Source of the DNA: Paracoccaceae bacterium
GTDB taxonomy: Bacteria; Pseudomonadota; Alphaproteobacteria; Rhodobacterales; Rhodobacteraceae
DNA: 15,227 nt
Direction: 5' to 3'
NCBI GenBank assembly: GCA_007123625.1
Contig: SKKS01000153.1
Coordinates: 1 to 15,227, forward strand
Shown: positions 1-6,912 of the stretch, piece after piece
Numbering within the stretch: position 1 is the first letter of the stretch
How the letters are laid out: every line of letters starts with the position of its first letter
Program-made: the position numbers and the translations under genes
The notes under the pieces: model-generated
Databases searched by the model: none
Told to the model about the DNA's origin: nothing
Seen by the model: only the letters and a program-made list of their open reading frames with translations

Positions 1-261
1 CGTGACCAGTCTCCTGAGTTCCGACAGAGCGGTGAGATCAACCTGTGGCTGGCCAATGCTCATGTCGGCGCAGGCGAGGGGCTCCACCATCCAGCCGGGA
101 ATCGAGACGACAACGTCAGTCGGGCCTTCCACCTTGAGAAATCGCCCGGTCGCGCGCTGCTCTACTCGCCGGATACAGACCTTCAGGCTGAAATAGGGAT
201 GCCAACGATAATGGACTTCCCGCTCTTCGCCGACATGGGCAGAATGAACGGGCAATGGCAC
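1..261 (-). pseudogene. Truncated small conserved protein of the kind found beside insertion sequences/recombinases (partial)
   Basis: A minus-strand frame is open from a GTG at 261 to the left edge, giving 87 codons and continuing outside the window. The product has a YRWHPYF motif near its N-terminus, then EQRATGRFLKVEG and a segment around IPGWMVEPLACADMSIG. I recognise this pattern from short conserved proteins of unknown function that sit next to transposases and site-specific recombinases in proteobacteria. This identification is from memory of the family and is not certain. Family-like sequence starts only near position 230. The GTG lies inside the IS66 remnant on the opposite strand and has no Shine-Dalgarno, so the real 5' end was probably removed and this is a truncated gene. 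No function is assigned. Confidence 0.5.
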
Positions 262-458
262 TCGGGCGCAAGAATTATCTGTTCATGGGGTCAAAGGGAG
301 GCGGCGACGCTGCCGCAATCGCCTACACGCTCATAGAAACCTGCCGTATGAACAGCGTCGATCCCGAAGCATGGCTACGCTGGGTCCTCGCCCGCGTCGC
401 AGATCACAAAATGCCCCATATCGACGAACTGATGCCCTGGAACTGGACGGCTCAATAA
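243..458 (+). pseudogene. IS66-family transposase (TnpC), C-terminal remnant
   Basis: The plus-strand frame ending in TAA at 458 encodes about 72 residues of an IS66 transposase tail. Visible family motifs are ER-A followed by ALGRKNYLFMGS, then GGGDAAAIAYTLIETC, a VDPEAWLRWVLARVADH segment and the terminal IDELMPWNW. IS66 TnpC proteins are normally about 500 residues, so over 80% is missing, including the DDE catalytic core. Homology begins around 243 and the frame is closed by a TGA near 190, so the left part was deleted or replaced. A few residues seem to be missing between ERA and ALGRKN compared with usual family members, which also suggests decay. The remnant lies head-to-tail against the stub of an IS630 gene. 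It cannot encode an active transposase. Confidence 0.85.
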
Positions 459-494
459 GTCAACGCAAGTCAGACCGGACGGATACCCGCTTCC
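243..494 (+). mobile_element. IS66-type element, right-end fragment
   Basis: This is the transposase tail plus about 36 bases of 3' non-coding sequence up to the point where IS630-type coding similarity starts on the other strand. The last bases, CGCTTCC at 488-494, resemble the CGCTTAC-type right terminus expected from the GTAAGCG inverted repeats of IS66 elements, with one mismatch. The left end and any 8-bp target duplication are not present, so the boundary is approximate and inferred. Confidence 0.45.
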
Positions 495-625
495 GTTCGG
501 GACTTGCCCTCCAGAACCTGTGCAAGCGCAAGCATCCGCCGTGCGGCACGCGCATCCTTTGCCCGCGCCGCTTCCCGGCGCAGGTCCAGCGCAGAAAGTT
601 CAGCCCGTGTGATTTCGACCGCCAT
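470..625 (-). pseudogene. IS630-type transposase, N-terminal stub
   Basis: The frame starts at ATG 625 and stops at 470, giving 51 residues. The first 46 (MAVEITRAELSALDLRR, then an AARRMLALAQVLEGKSRTEA segment) match the helix-turn-helix N-terminus of IS630/Tc1-like transposases from alphaproteobacteria, which are normally about 340 residues. Similarity stops at EA, exactly where the IS66 right end would abut; the last five residues read into foreign sequence and then a TGA. The start is supported by a consensus AAGGAGG at 632-638 with 6-nt spacing. The HTH is incomplete and the DDE domain is absent, so no transposase function is possible. Insertion of IS66 followed by deletion explains the structure. 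Confidence 0.8.
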
Positions 626-631
626 GATGAT

Positions 632-638
632 CCTCCTT
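632..638 (-). promoter_or_regulatory. Shine-Dalgarno of the IS630-type stub
   Basis: AAGGAGG on the minus strand lies 6 nt before ATG 625. It fixes the start of the transposase stub and excludes the longer frame beginning at 715. Confidence 0.7.
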
Positions 639-879
639 GCCTCGCAAAAATGAATCACACGCTGGACCAAAAGGGAATCGCCCGCCGAGTCAAAGCCTCT
701 CGTCGCTGGTATCACACCTCAAGCCGCCTTGTTGCAACAATGCCGATCGGTGATCGCATTGGCATCGCACAGATTGCGTGGTCCACGCACCCGCGCGCCA
801 GATCATAGGCCACGCCATCGGCACCATCGTCACACCCCAAGTCGCGCAACACCTCAGCACTCCTGCCGCAGCGGACCGG

Positions 880-906
880 GCAGGGCAATTTTTCGAGGCG
901 CCCTGC
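880..906 (-). terminator. Candidate hairpin after the last secretion gene
   Basis: A perfect 7-bp stem, GCAGGGC paired with GCCCTGC, encloses a 13-nt loop and starts 22 nt after the stop codon of the HlyD-type gene. No T-tract follows on the minus strand, so it is not a canonical intrinsic terminator. It may be a weak terminator or an mRNA 3'-end stabiliser. Confidence 0.3.
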
Positions 907-927
907 AAATTGACATACCGTCAATGT

Positions 928-2238
928 TCAGTCCCGCAGCGCCAGTTCCTGAATCCGTGCGATCGGCTGCCAGAGATATTCCATCACAGTGCGCTTGCCT
1001 GACAGCACATCGACCGTTGCGGTCATGCCCGGAATAAAGATGACGCCCTCGCCGGTCTCCAACGTCAGGGTTCCTTCGATCGCCACATCCACAAGGTAAT
1101 GGCTCATGCCCGTCCCGCGATCATCGTCGACCGCGTCGGCGCTGACGCGGATCACGCGCCCGTCCACCGTGCCATAGCGCGCGGAGTCATAGGCAGAGAA
1201 CCGGATCCGCACCGCGTCATCCAGGCGGATGCGCGAAATGTCCTGGGGCATGATCCGGGCCTCGATGATCAGCGCCTCGCCGGTCGGAACCAGTTCGACG
1301 ATCACGTCGCCGGTGTTCACGAAGCCGCCCAGCGTGCGGAAGTTCAACCGACTGACAATGCCATCCATCGGGGCGCGGATGATCGTGCGGGTCACGCGCT
1401 CCTGCAGGCGTGGAAGAGATTCGCGCAATTCACCCAATTCGGCAACAACCATGTTCAATTCGTCCATTGCACGCAGACTGTAGTTGGCGCGCGCGTTCTC
1501 GATCTCGGTTTCAAGCTCCACCACCCCCGATCGCGACTGCTCGATCGAAACGCGCCCGCGTTCCCGCTCGCCACGCACCTGTTCAAGCTGCCGCCGCAAC
1601 TCCAGAAGCCGCGTAGCCGGTGCGATGTTCTCGCGCACCAGCGGCTCTACCACCGCGATTTCCTGCTCCAGGAAACCAGCGGTGCGTTCGGACGTGCCGA
1701 CCGTTGTTTCGGCGGCGCGCAAATCCTGATGGCGCTGCTGCAACCTTTGTTCCAGAACCGCAAGCTGGCCTGACAGTTCAGCGCGTCGGGCGGCAAAAAG
1801 ACTCTCCTCGGTCAGGGCCACGAGCGGGGACAGGGCATTCAGGTCTGCCGGGATTGCATAATCCTCGCCCCTGATTTCGGCGCGCAGGCGCAGTTCCTTC
1901 ATGTCCAGCCCTGCGAGGCGCTGCCCCAGGCGGTTCAGCTCGCTGCTGGCGTCGATCGGGTCGATCTCGAACAGGATGTCACCCGCAGTGACCGCAGTGT
2001 TTTCCGACACGAAGCGGCGCAGGATCACGCCTCCTTCGGCAGTCTGAACCATCTGATTCTGTACGGATGACACGATCCGACCCTCTCCACGCGTCACATT
2101 GTCAAGCTCCGCCCAGTTGGCCCAGACAAGCGCCAGCACCACCAGTCCAAGCACCGTGACGAGCACCATAGAGCCTGCAAGCCCCTCCCGGCCCGCCATT
2201 TCGCGCGAAAGAGCCCTGAAATCCGTCTCCGCCATCAT
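928..2238 (-). CDS. HlyD-family type I secretion membrane fusion protein
   Basis: This is the periplasmic adaptor that links the inner-membrane ABC transporter to the TolC-type outer-membrane channel. It has 436 residues, normal for the family. A short cytoplasmic N-terminus is followed by one membrane helix (about 22-40), a first barrel-sandwich half (about 55-90), a long coiled-coil hairpin rich in Leu, Glu and Arg (about 140-290), the second lipoyl half with RAPMDGIVSRL near 288-298, and beta-barrel sequence. The C-terminus has PGMTATVDVLSGKRT near 403-417 and YLWQPI, a typical HlyD/LapC ending. The gene starts 8 nt after the ABC gene. AAGGGA at 2243-2248 overlaps the ABC stop codon. It is 4 nt from ATG 2238 and 7 nt from a second ATG at 2235, so the true start may be 2235. 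It is the last gene of the operon. Confidence 0.96.
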   Translation of the reverse strand: MMAETDFRALSREMAGREGLAGSMVLVTVLGLVVLALVWANWAELDNVTRGEGRIVSSVQNQMVQTAEGGVILRRFVSENTAVTAGDILFEIDPIDASSELNRLGQRLAGLDMKELRLRAEIRGEDYAIPADLNALSPLVALTEESLFAARRAELSGQLAVLEQRLQQRHQDLRAAETTVGTSERTAGFLEQEIAVVEPLVRENIAPATRLLELRRQLEQVRGERERGRVSIEQSRSGVVELETEIENARANYSLRAMDELNMVVAELGELRESLPRLQERVTRTIIRAPMDGIVSRLNFRTLGGFVNTGDVIVELVPTGEALIIEARIMPQDISRIRLDDAVRIRFSAYDSARYGTVDGRVIRVSADAVDDDRGTGMSHYLVDVAIEGTLTLETGEGVIFIPGMTATVDVLSGKRTVMEYLWQPIARIQELALRD

Positions 2239-2246
2239 CCCGTCCC

Positions 2247-4463
2247 TTACCGACCTTGCGCCATGAGTTTCGCGGGCGTGGTGTCGGCGACAATCGCACC
2301 CTGTTCGATCACAAGCACGCGCTCGGCCAGGCGCAGCAGAGAGTTTCGATGTGTGACCATGACCAGCGTCCGGTTACCGGTCCAAACCTGAAGCCTGTCG
2401 ATCACGGCTTTCTCGGTCGCAGTATCCATCGCGCTTGTGGGTTCGTCCAGCACCAGCAGGTTGGGGTCGTGGAGAAGCGCACGCGCCAGGTTGATCGACT
2501 GTCTCTGGCCACCGGACAGCCCCTCGCCGCGTTCCTGCAACTCCATGTCATAGCCTTGCGGATGACCGGCCACGAAATCGTCAACACCCGATACTCTTGC
2601 AATCTCGAGTAGGTGCGAGTCCTTGTATTCGTAGAACCCCATCTGAAGATTTTCTTTCACAGTACCGGAGAACAGCCAGGTTTCCTGAAGCATCACGCCC
2701 AGGTTGCGCTGAACATCCGACTTGTCGATCTGACGCAGGTCCACCCCGTCAATCAGAACCGCGCCCTCACTCGGCTCGATCAGACCCGCGATAAGCCTTG
2801 CGAGCGTGGACTTTCCGGACCCCATGCGCCCGACGATAGCCACTTTTTGACCGGCGGGGATCTTCAGAGTTATGTCCCGGAGGATCGGCGCATTGGCACC
2901 GGGGAAGGTATAGGTCACATTTTTCAGATCGACATTTCCCGCCAGATGGGGGCGGCTCAGGCGCGGTCGGGCATTGTCCGCTTCGCCATCGACCGGGCTC
3001 ATGACCGCCGAAAGCGAACGGTAGGCTTCACGCGCGCCATTGGCACGGGACATGGCCGAGGCCAGTTGCGACAGTGGCCCGAGCGCACGACCACCAAGGA
3101 TGACCGCAGCGATCATGGCGCCCATCGTGATCGTACCATCCTGAATCAGGAAAACGCCGTAGAAAATGGTCGCGATCTGCGCCAGCTGTTGAACCGACGC
3201 GGCTGAGTTTATCGCGAACTGTGACAGCATCCGGCTCTTGAGGCCAAGATCGGACTGCGCATCTGCCGCTTCCTCGAAGCGGCGACGCATCAATCGCCCG
3301 GAGCCGGTCGCCTGCACAGTTTCAAGCCCGTTCAGCGTTTCCACAAGAACGCTTTGCTTGGACATGTTGCTTTCCATCGAGCTTTTGGTGATGCGGGCAA
3401 GGAACGGCTGGATGACAAGACCTGCCAAAATCACCAGCGGCACAGCAATCAGCGGCACCAGCGCAAGTGGACCTTCAATCAGCGAGATGACCCAGATGAA
3501 CAGAAAAATGAACGGCAGATCGACGATGGCCACGAGCGTGGCCGACGTGAAGAATTCGCGCAGGGTATCAAATTCGCGCACGATGCTGGCCATCGCACCG
3601 GATTTCTGGCGGCGGCCGTCCAGCTTGAGAACGAGGAGCTTGTCGAAGATCAATCGTGACATGCGGGAATCCGCACGTTTCCCGGCACGATCGACGAATT
3701 GCGCCCGCATCGTCTTGATTGCGAAATCGAAACCTAGCGCGATCAAAACCCCGATGGTCAGCGCGATGAGTGACTCGATCGCTTCGTTGGGAACCACGCG
3801 GTCATAGACAACCATGATGAACAGCGACGTGGACAGCCCGAGAAAGTTGGATAGCGCCGCCGCAACGATTACCTGAAAGTACAGCCATCGTCCCTGAAGC
3901 AGTGAGCCCCAGAACCAGTCATTGCGACCTTTGGCCTTTGACGCGGAATGAACCTTGCGACACAGAACAAAGAATGGCTTCAGCTGGCTGGCTCCGTTCT
4001 TGCGCGATACACGCTCGTCGGTGAACGTGTCCTCGGCGGTAAAGCGGCGCAGCATGATGTCGTCGCCACCATCAGCCGTGAGAACCACCACAGCCTCGCC
4101 ATTGCTGAGAAAACCGATCGCAGGACAGTGCCCCGCGCGCAGTTTTGTCGTGGCCATCTCGCCAAAGCTCGCCTCGAACCCCACATGGCGCAGGCCGGAG
4201 ACTGCAGAGCGGGCGTCAAACTGCTCACGGGTAAGTTCGGGCAGGTCGCGGATCGCCCCTGCCGAGAACGCCATGCCCGATTGCTCGAGGATGTGCTGAA
4301 CAGCGAAGATCAGCGAGGTCTCCGCGCCAATGGCAGTGTACCCCGGTTGGGCCGCCCCGTCCCGAGAGTCCTTTTCGTCTGAAACAGAGCTAGCGGCAAC
4401 ACCAGGGACATTGAGTGTACGCCCGGCGTCCCCAGACGTGTCCAAATCGTTCTTCATCACCAT
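2247..4463 (-). CDS. Type I secretion ABC transporter with degenerate C39-like domain (LapB-like)
   Basis: This is an inner-membrane exporter ATPase that would power one-step secretion of the giant protein. The 738 residues fit the peptidase-like/TMD/NBD layout. Residues about 42-165 form a C39-peptidase-like domain; where active peptidases have the catalytic Cys the sequence reads AIGAETSLIF, and the expected His region reads EAVVVL, so it should bind substrate rather than cleave it (CLD type). Membrane segments lie near 196-218, 230-248, 308-330, 332-350, 420-440 and 444-462. The NBD has Walker A GRMGSGKST (545-553), Q-loop Gln593, signature LSGGQ (649-653), Walker B LLVLDEP (669-675), D-loop SAMD and H-loop His705. 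All catalytic motifs are intact. The start follows the TolC-type gene by 36 nt. AAGGGA at 4475-4480 is 11 nt before ATG 4463; ATG 4457 is an alternative. Confidence 0.97.
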   Translation of the reverse strand: MVMKNDLDTSGDAGRTLNVPGVAASSVSDEKDSRDGAAQPGYTAIGAETSLIFAVQHILEQSGMAFSAGAIRDLPELTREQFDARSAVSGLRHVGFEASFGEMATTKLRAGHCPAIGFLSNGEAVVVLTADGGDDIMLRRFTAEDTFTDERVSRKNGASQLKPFFVLCRKVHSASKAKGRNDWFWGSLLQGRWLYFQVIVAAALSNFLGLSTSLFIMVVYDRVVPNEAIESLIALTIGVLIALGFDFAIKTMRAQFVDRAGKRADSRMSRLIFDKLLVLKLDGRRQKSGAMASIVREFDTLREFFTSATLVAIVDLPFIFLFIWVISLIEGPLALVPLIAVPLVILAGLVIQPFLARITKSSMESNMSKQSVLVETLNGLETVQATGSGRLMRRRFEEAADAQSDLGLKSRMLSQFAINSAASVQQLAQIATIFYGVFLIQDGTITMGAMIAAVILGGRALGPLSQLASAMSRANGAREAYRSLSAVMSPVDGEADNARPRLSRPHLAGNVDLKNVTYTFPGANAPILRDITLKIPAGQKVAIVGRMGSGKSTLARLIAGLIEPSEGAVLIDGVDLRQIDKSDVQRNLGVMLQETWLFSGTVKENLQMGFYEYKDSHLLEIARVSGVDDFVAGHPQGYDMELQERGEGLSGGQRQSINLARALLHDPNLLVLDEPTSAMDTATEKAVIDRLQVWTGNRTLVMVTHRNSLLRLAERVLVIEQGAIVADTTPAKLMAQGR

Positions 4464-4499
4464 TTGGTGCGGTATCCCTTCATCGCACGTCCGCGCACA

Positions 4500-5912
4500 T
4501 CACTGTACCAGCGTGTCTTCAAGGCCGATCACTGCGCCAAGCCTGCCTGTGCGCGAGGCAATTGTCAGAAGCAGCAACTGGCGTTCTGCCTGCAAAGCAA
4601 TCCGCTGATCCTCGGCGCGGTAGGTCTCAAGTTCGGCTTCAACGAGCTGGCGCAGGTCCGTCTGACCCGTTTGCAACTGCGAGCGCGCCGTTGCTGCCTC
4701 GGACCGGCTCAGGCGCAAGCGTTCCTCGACCAGGGGCGCAGACCGTTCGGCCGATGCGAGACGTGCTACCGACACAGCCAATTCGGACTGGAGCGACCTT
4801 TGCGCATCGGTCAACTGTGCTTCGGTTGCGTCCCGGCGGGCCTCAGCTGATTCAAGCTGCCTCTGCCGCCGTCCACCGTCGCCAAACGTGTATTCAAGGC
4901 TCATGCCAACACTCATATCGGCGGTTCCGTCCCGCTCCATCGGCGCGCGCGCACCTGCCTGCAGGCGAACCTGCGGACGAAACGCGGCCTGTGCTTCCCC
5001 CACCGCGGCATGGGCGGCCAGTGCCTCAGCCGCCTGTCGTTGCAGCAGCGGCGAACTCTGCCAGTTCTGCGCCATTGCGCGGGCCTGTGCAGGGCTGATC
5101 AAATCAGCAGGACGACCAACATCGCGCGGAGCACTGTTGAAAAATCGCTGGAAAGCCAGACCAGCCTCGGCGCGGGAGGCCTCAAGACGGGTTTCTTCGA
5201 GGCTCAGATCGACGATTTTTCGGCGCGCGCTGTCCAGCGCCGCGCGGTCGATCATCCCGGTCGTCGCCATCCGGTCAATCTGGGCGACCAGCCCTTCGGT
5301 CTCTGCCACACGCGCGCGCAGCAAATTCAGTCGCGCAGAGTATTGCCAAAGATCCACCCATGCGCGCGCCGCGTTCAGGGCAATCTCGTTGCCCTGCACC
5401 TCACGCCCGGCTTGCGCCGACAGCGCCTGCGCTGTGGCTCGATTTATTGAAGCCGTCGAGCCGCCCCCATCGTAAACAAGTTGCGAAAGATTCACGCCAC
5501 CAGACAAACCAGAGGTCGTGTCGGCAGCTCGCTCGAATGTGACAACGCCACCGAGCCCGGCATTGGCGCTGAGTTGCGGTGCACGAACGCTGGCGGCAAC
5601 ACCGATCAAACCCGACGCCTCGCGTTCCAATGCCAGCGCTCCGCGATAGCCGTCGTTGGCACGCACCGCAGCTGCCAGCGCGGGTCCGAACCCCTGAGAC
5701 AACGCAACCCGCGCCGCCGCGCCCTCTCGCCCGTCGGTTGCCCCCTCTGCAAGCCGCGTCGTGATCGCCGCGCGCATTTCTGTCATGTCCGACGGCGCGT
5801 CCGCACACCCTGCCAGCAGCAGTGCAGCAATCGATACCGTCAGCACGTTTCGCGCCGGTAGGCATACGGGGGAAGCAGTTTGCCCGTCACGCTTCCTGTC
5901 ATGCAACTTCAT
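4500..5912 (-). CDS. TolC-family outer-membrane efflux protein, predicted lipoprotein
   Basis: This is the outer-membrane channel component of the type I system. It has 470 residues. The N-terminus has basic residues, a hydrophobic run (about 23-34) and a lipobox LLAGC with Cys36, so lipid anchoring by signal peptidase II is predicted. The rest shows the duplicated outer-membrane-efflux layout: long Ala/Gln/Arg-rich helices (about 65-110, 155-250, 275-310, 350-455) separated by strand-like pieces such as LSANAGLGGVVTFERA, SGGVNLSQLVYDGGG (about 137-151) and SVGMSLEYTFGDGG (about 334-347). The YDGGG and FGDGG turns are typical of TolC/LapE relatives. Its ATG overlaps the SapC stop as ATGA, with GGGAG at 5923-5927, 10 nt upstream. 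This implies translational coupling and a common transcript with SapC and the ABC gene. Confidence 0.93.
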   Translation of the reverse strand: MKLHDRKRDGQTASPVCLPARNVLTVSIAALLLAGCADAPSDMTEMRAAITTRLAEGATDGREGAAARVALSQGFGPALAAAVRANDGYRGALALEREASGLIGVAASVRAPQLSANAGLGGVVTFERAADTTSGLSGGVNLSQLVYDGGGSTASINRATAQALSAQAGREVQGNEIALNAARAWVDLWQYSARLNLLRARVAETEGLVAQIDRMATTGMIDRAALDSARRKIVDLSLEETRLEASRAEAGLAFQRFFNSAPRDVGRPADLISPAQARAMAQNWQSSPLLQRQAAEALAAHAAVGEAQAAFRPQVRLQAGARAPMERDGTADMSVGMSLEYTFGDGGRRQRQLESAEARRDATEAQLTDAQRSLQSELAVSVARLASAERSAPLVEERLRLSRSEAATARSQLQTGQTDLRQLVEAELETYRAEDQRIALQAERQLLLLTIASRTGRLGAVIGLEDTLVQ

Positions 5913-6676
5913 ACTTCGGCATCTCCCAAGTCTGCGGATATGGCAGCCAGCAGGTCGGCGGCATCGTCAAACTTTTCCGGTCGGCGCGGCGCAGCCAGTC
6001 CGGGGTCAGCGACGTCGCTTGCCAGGGTCTGCAGCGTTTCAGAGTGGTGCAAACTGTCGATATGGGCATGAAGCCAGCGCAGCGCGCCAGCGCGAAAGTG
6101 CGCCAAAACAGCTTTATCATCAAGCGCTTGTAAGCGCAGGGCATCAAGCGCGAACAGGTCGTCACGCGCCGAAGCCACCTCTATGCCGGGACAGTGCCAC
6201 GGCACAAGCACGCCCGCAGCATCCAGACTCTCCAGAACCGGACATGCGGAAGCAATTCCGGCCGCTACAACACCAAGAAAGTGTTGCGTTTCCGACAGGC
6301 GCGTTGTGAGCGTGCCGTTCTCGAAAAAAGGCTCCACGCCCTTTTTTGTTGGCTCGTCCGGCGAGAAACCGTCCCAGACCGAAAGCGCGCCAAGATCATC
6401 AATGCAGAACGGATAAACCCTGAGCAAGGCCGGAACAAAGGCCGCGCGCCACCGCCCCGCGCCTGACACATAAGCATTGGAGCCGTCGGCAAGCCCCATG
6501 ATCGCCACGGTTTCCCATCGATTGTCACGTTTACGGAACACAACCGGCATCACCTGCGCCACGCGCGGAATCTCGGATGTTGCAACGGCTACCGTTGTGA
6601 CCGAACGGGCGAAGCCAAAACCGACAGCACGGCTCCAGCCCAAGTCGCAATGCGTGTCTTGTCGCACAGGAATCAT
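5909..6676 (-). CDS. SapC-family protein
   Basis: It has 255 residues if read from ATG 6676. SapC-family features are an early VATSEIPRVAQVMPVVFRK segment (about 31-49), GRWRAAFVPALLRVYPF (about 74-90), PFFENG near 116-121, and a C-terminus with LHAHIDSLHHSETLQTL (about 202-218). The family is linked to bacterial surface-layer or surface-protein systems, but its biochemical activity is not established. No signal peptide or membrane helix is seen, so a cytoplasmic or membrane-associated role is likely. The frame extends upstream to 6838, but that extension is low-complexity, unlike the family, and starts before a strong Shine-Dalgarno belonging to another frame. The stop overlaps the next gene's ATG (ATGA), tying it to the exporter genes. 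A role in surface display or assembly of the exported giant protein is inferred. Confidence 0.85.
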   Translation of the reverse strand: MIPVRQDTHCDLGWSRAVGFGFARSVTTVAVATSEIPRVAQVMPVVFRKRDNRWETVAIMGLADGSNAYVSGAGRWRAAFVPALLRVYPFCIDDLGALSVWDGFSPDEPTKKGVEPFFENGTLTTRLSETQHFLGVVAAGIASACPVLESLDAAGVLVPWHCPGIEVASARDDLFALDALRLQALDDKAVLAHFRAGALRWLHAHIDSLHHSETLQTLASDVADPGLAAPRRPEKFDDAADLLAAISADLGDAEV

Positions 6677-6708
6677 GAAAACCGCTCTGCATGTATTTTG
6701 CCGACCAT
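6673..6708 (-). CDS. Possible 11-codon leader peptide coupled to sapC-type gene
   Basis: The frame MVGKIHAERFS starts at ATG 6708 behind the best Shine-Dalgarno in the area and its TGA (6675-6673) overlaps the SapC ATG as ATGA. The SapC start itself has only a poor purine stretch upstream. Translation of this leader followed by reinitiation could set SapC expression. The evidence is positional only, with no homology. Confidence 0.3.
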   Translation of the reverse strand: MVGKIHAERFS

Positions 6709-6714
6709 TACGAG

Positions 6715-6720
6715 ACCTCC
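6715..6720 (-). promoter_or_regulatory. Strong Shine-Dalgarno upstream of sapC-type gene
   Basis: GGAGGT on the minus strand, 6 nt before ATG 6708 but 38 nt before the SapC ATG, too far to serve SapC directly. No start codon in the SapC frame lies at a suitable distance, which is why the leader frame is proposed. Confidence 0.45.
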
Positions 6721-6819
6721 GAACTGCTCCACATCGCATCTTCCAACTGGGACCGGGCGTTGAAAACTGCCCTCGCCAACCGTGACCTTCAGGCTGATGT
6801 ACCGAACGCACCAAGGCAA

Positions 6820-6837
6820 TGTGTGCGTAAACACACA
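6820..6837. promoter_or_regulatory. 18-bp palindrome in the gap upstream of the secretion operon
   Basis: TGTGTG-CGTAAA-CACACA has perfect 6-bp arms and a 6-bp centre. It lies 144 bp upstream of the SapC ATG and 76 bp beyond the ATP-grasp stop. Its size and position fit a dimeric-regulator operator or a small RNA hairpin. I do not see a convincing -35/-10 pair around it. Confidence 0.35.
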
Positions 6838-6912
6838 CCCCTGAAGTTGATTAAACCCTTCTTTGGCAATATCTGTTCCGCTCGGGTGTCGCGGGAGTAA
6901 CCGGTGCCTGGA

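Larger units (their letters stand above)
626..927. other. Gene-poor stretch between IS630 stub and hlyD-type gene
   Basis: The part next to 625 is the 5' leader of the IS630-type stub, including its Shine-Dalgarno. From about 716 to 927 several short frames exist on both strands but none resembles a protein I recognise. The only structure seen is the inverted repeat at 880-906. This may be decayed IS sequence or the 3' untranslated region of the secretion operon. Confidence 0.5.

Noticed and set aside
712..924. Overlapping short minus-strand frames after the HlyD-type gene
   Set aside because: No family is recognised, several frames are equally open, and there is no supporting ribosome site; probably untranslated or decayed IS sequence.
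1099..1773. Long plus-strand open frame of 224 codons
   Set aside because: It is antisense to the coiled-coil part of the HlyD-type gene. GC-rich genes give long antisense frames, and the translation has no recognisable domain.
178..6797. Identical 14-mer GACCTTCAGGCTGA at 178-191 and 6784-6797
   Set aside because: One 14-bp match in a 15-kb window is expected by chance about as often as not, and the flanks do not match, so it is not called a direct repeat or attachment site.
6677..6838. Longer SapC frame starting at 6838
   Set aside because: The extra 54 residues do not resemble SapC and lack a suitable ribosome site; the ATG at 6676 gives a family-like N-terminus.
6691..6900. Plus-strand 69-codon frame in the gap upstream of the SapC gene
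   Set aside because: No recognisable family and no good Shine-Dalgarno; it overlaps the SapC leader region and palindrome, so it is probably accidental.
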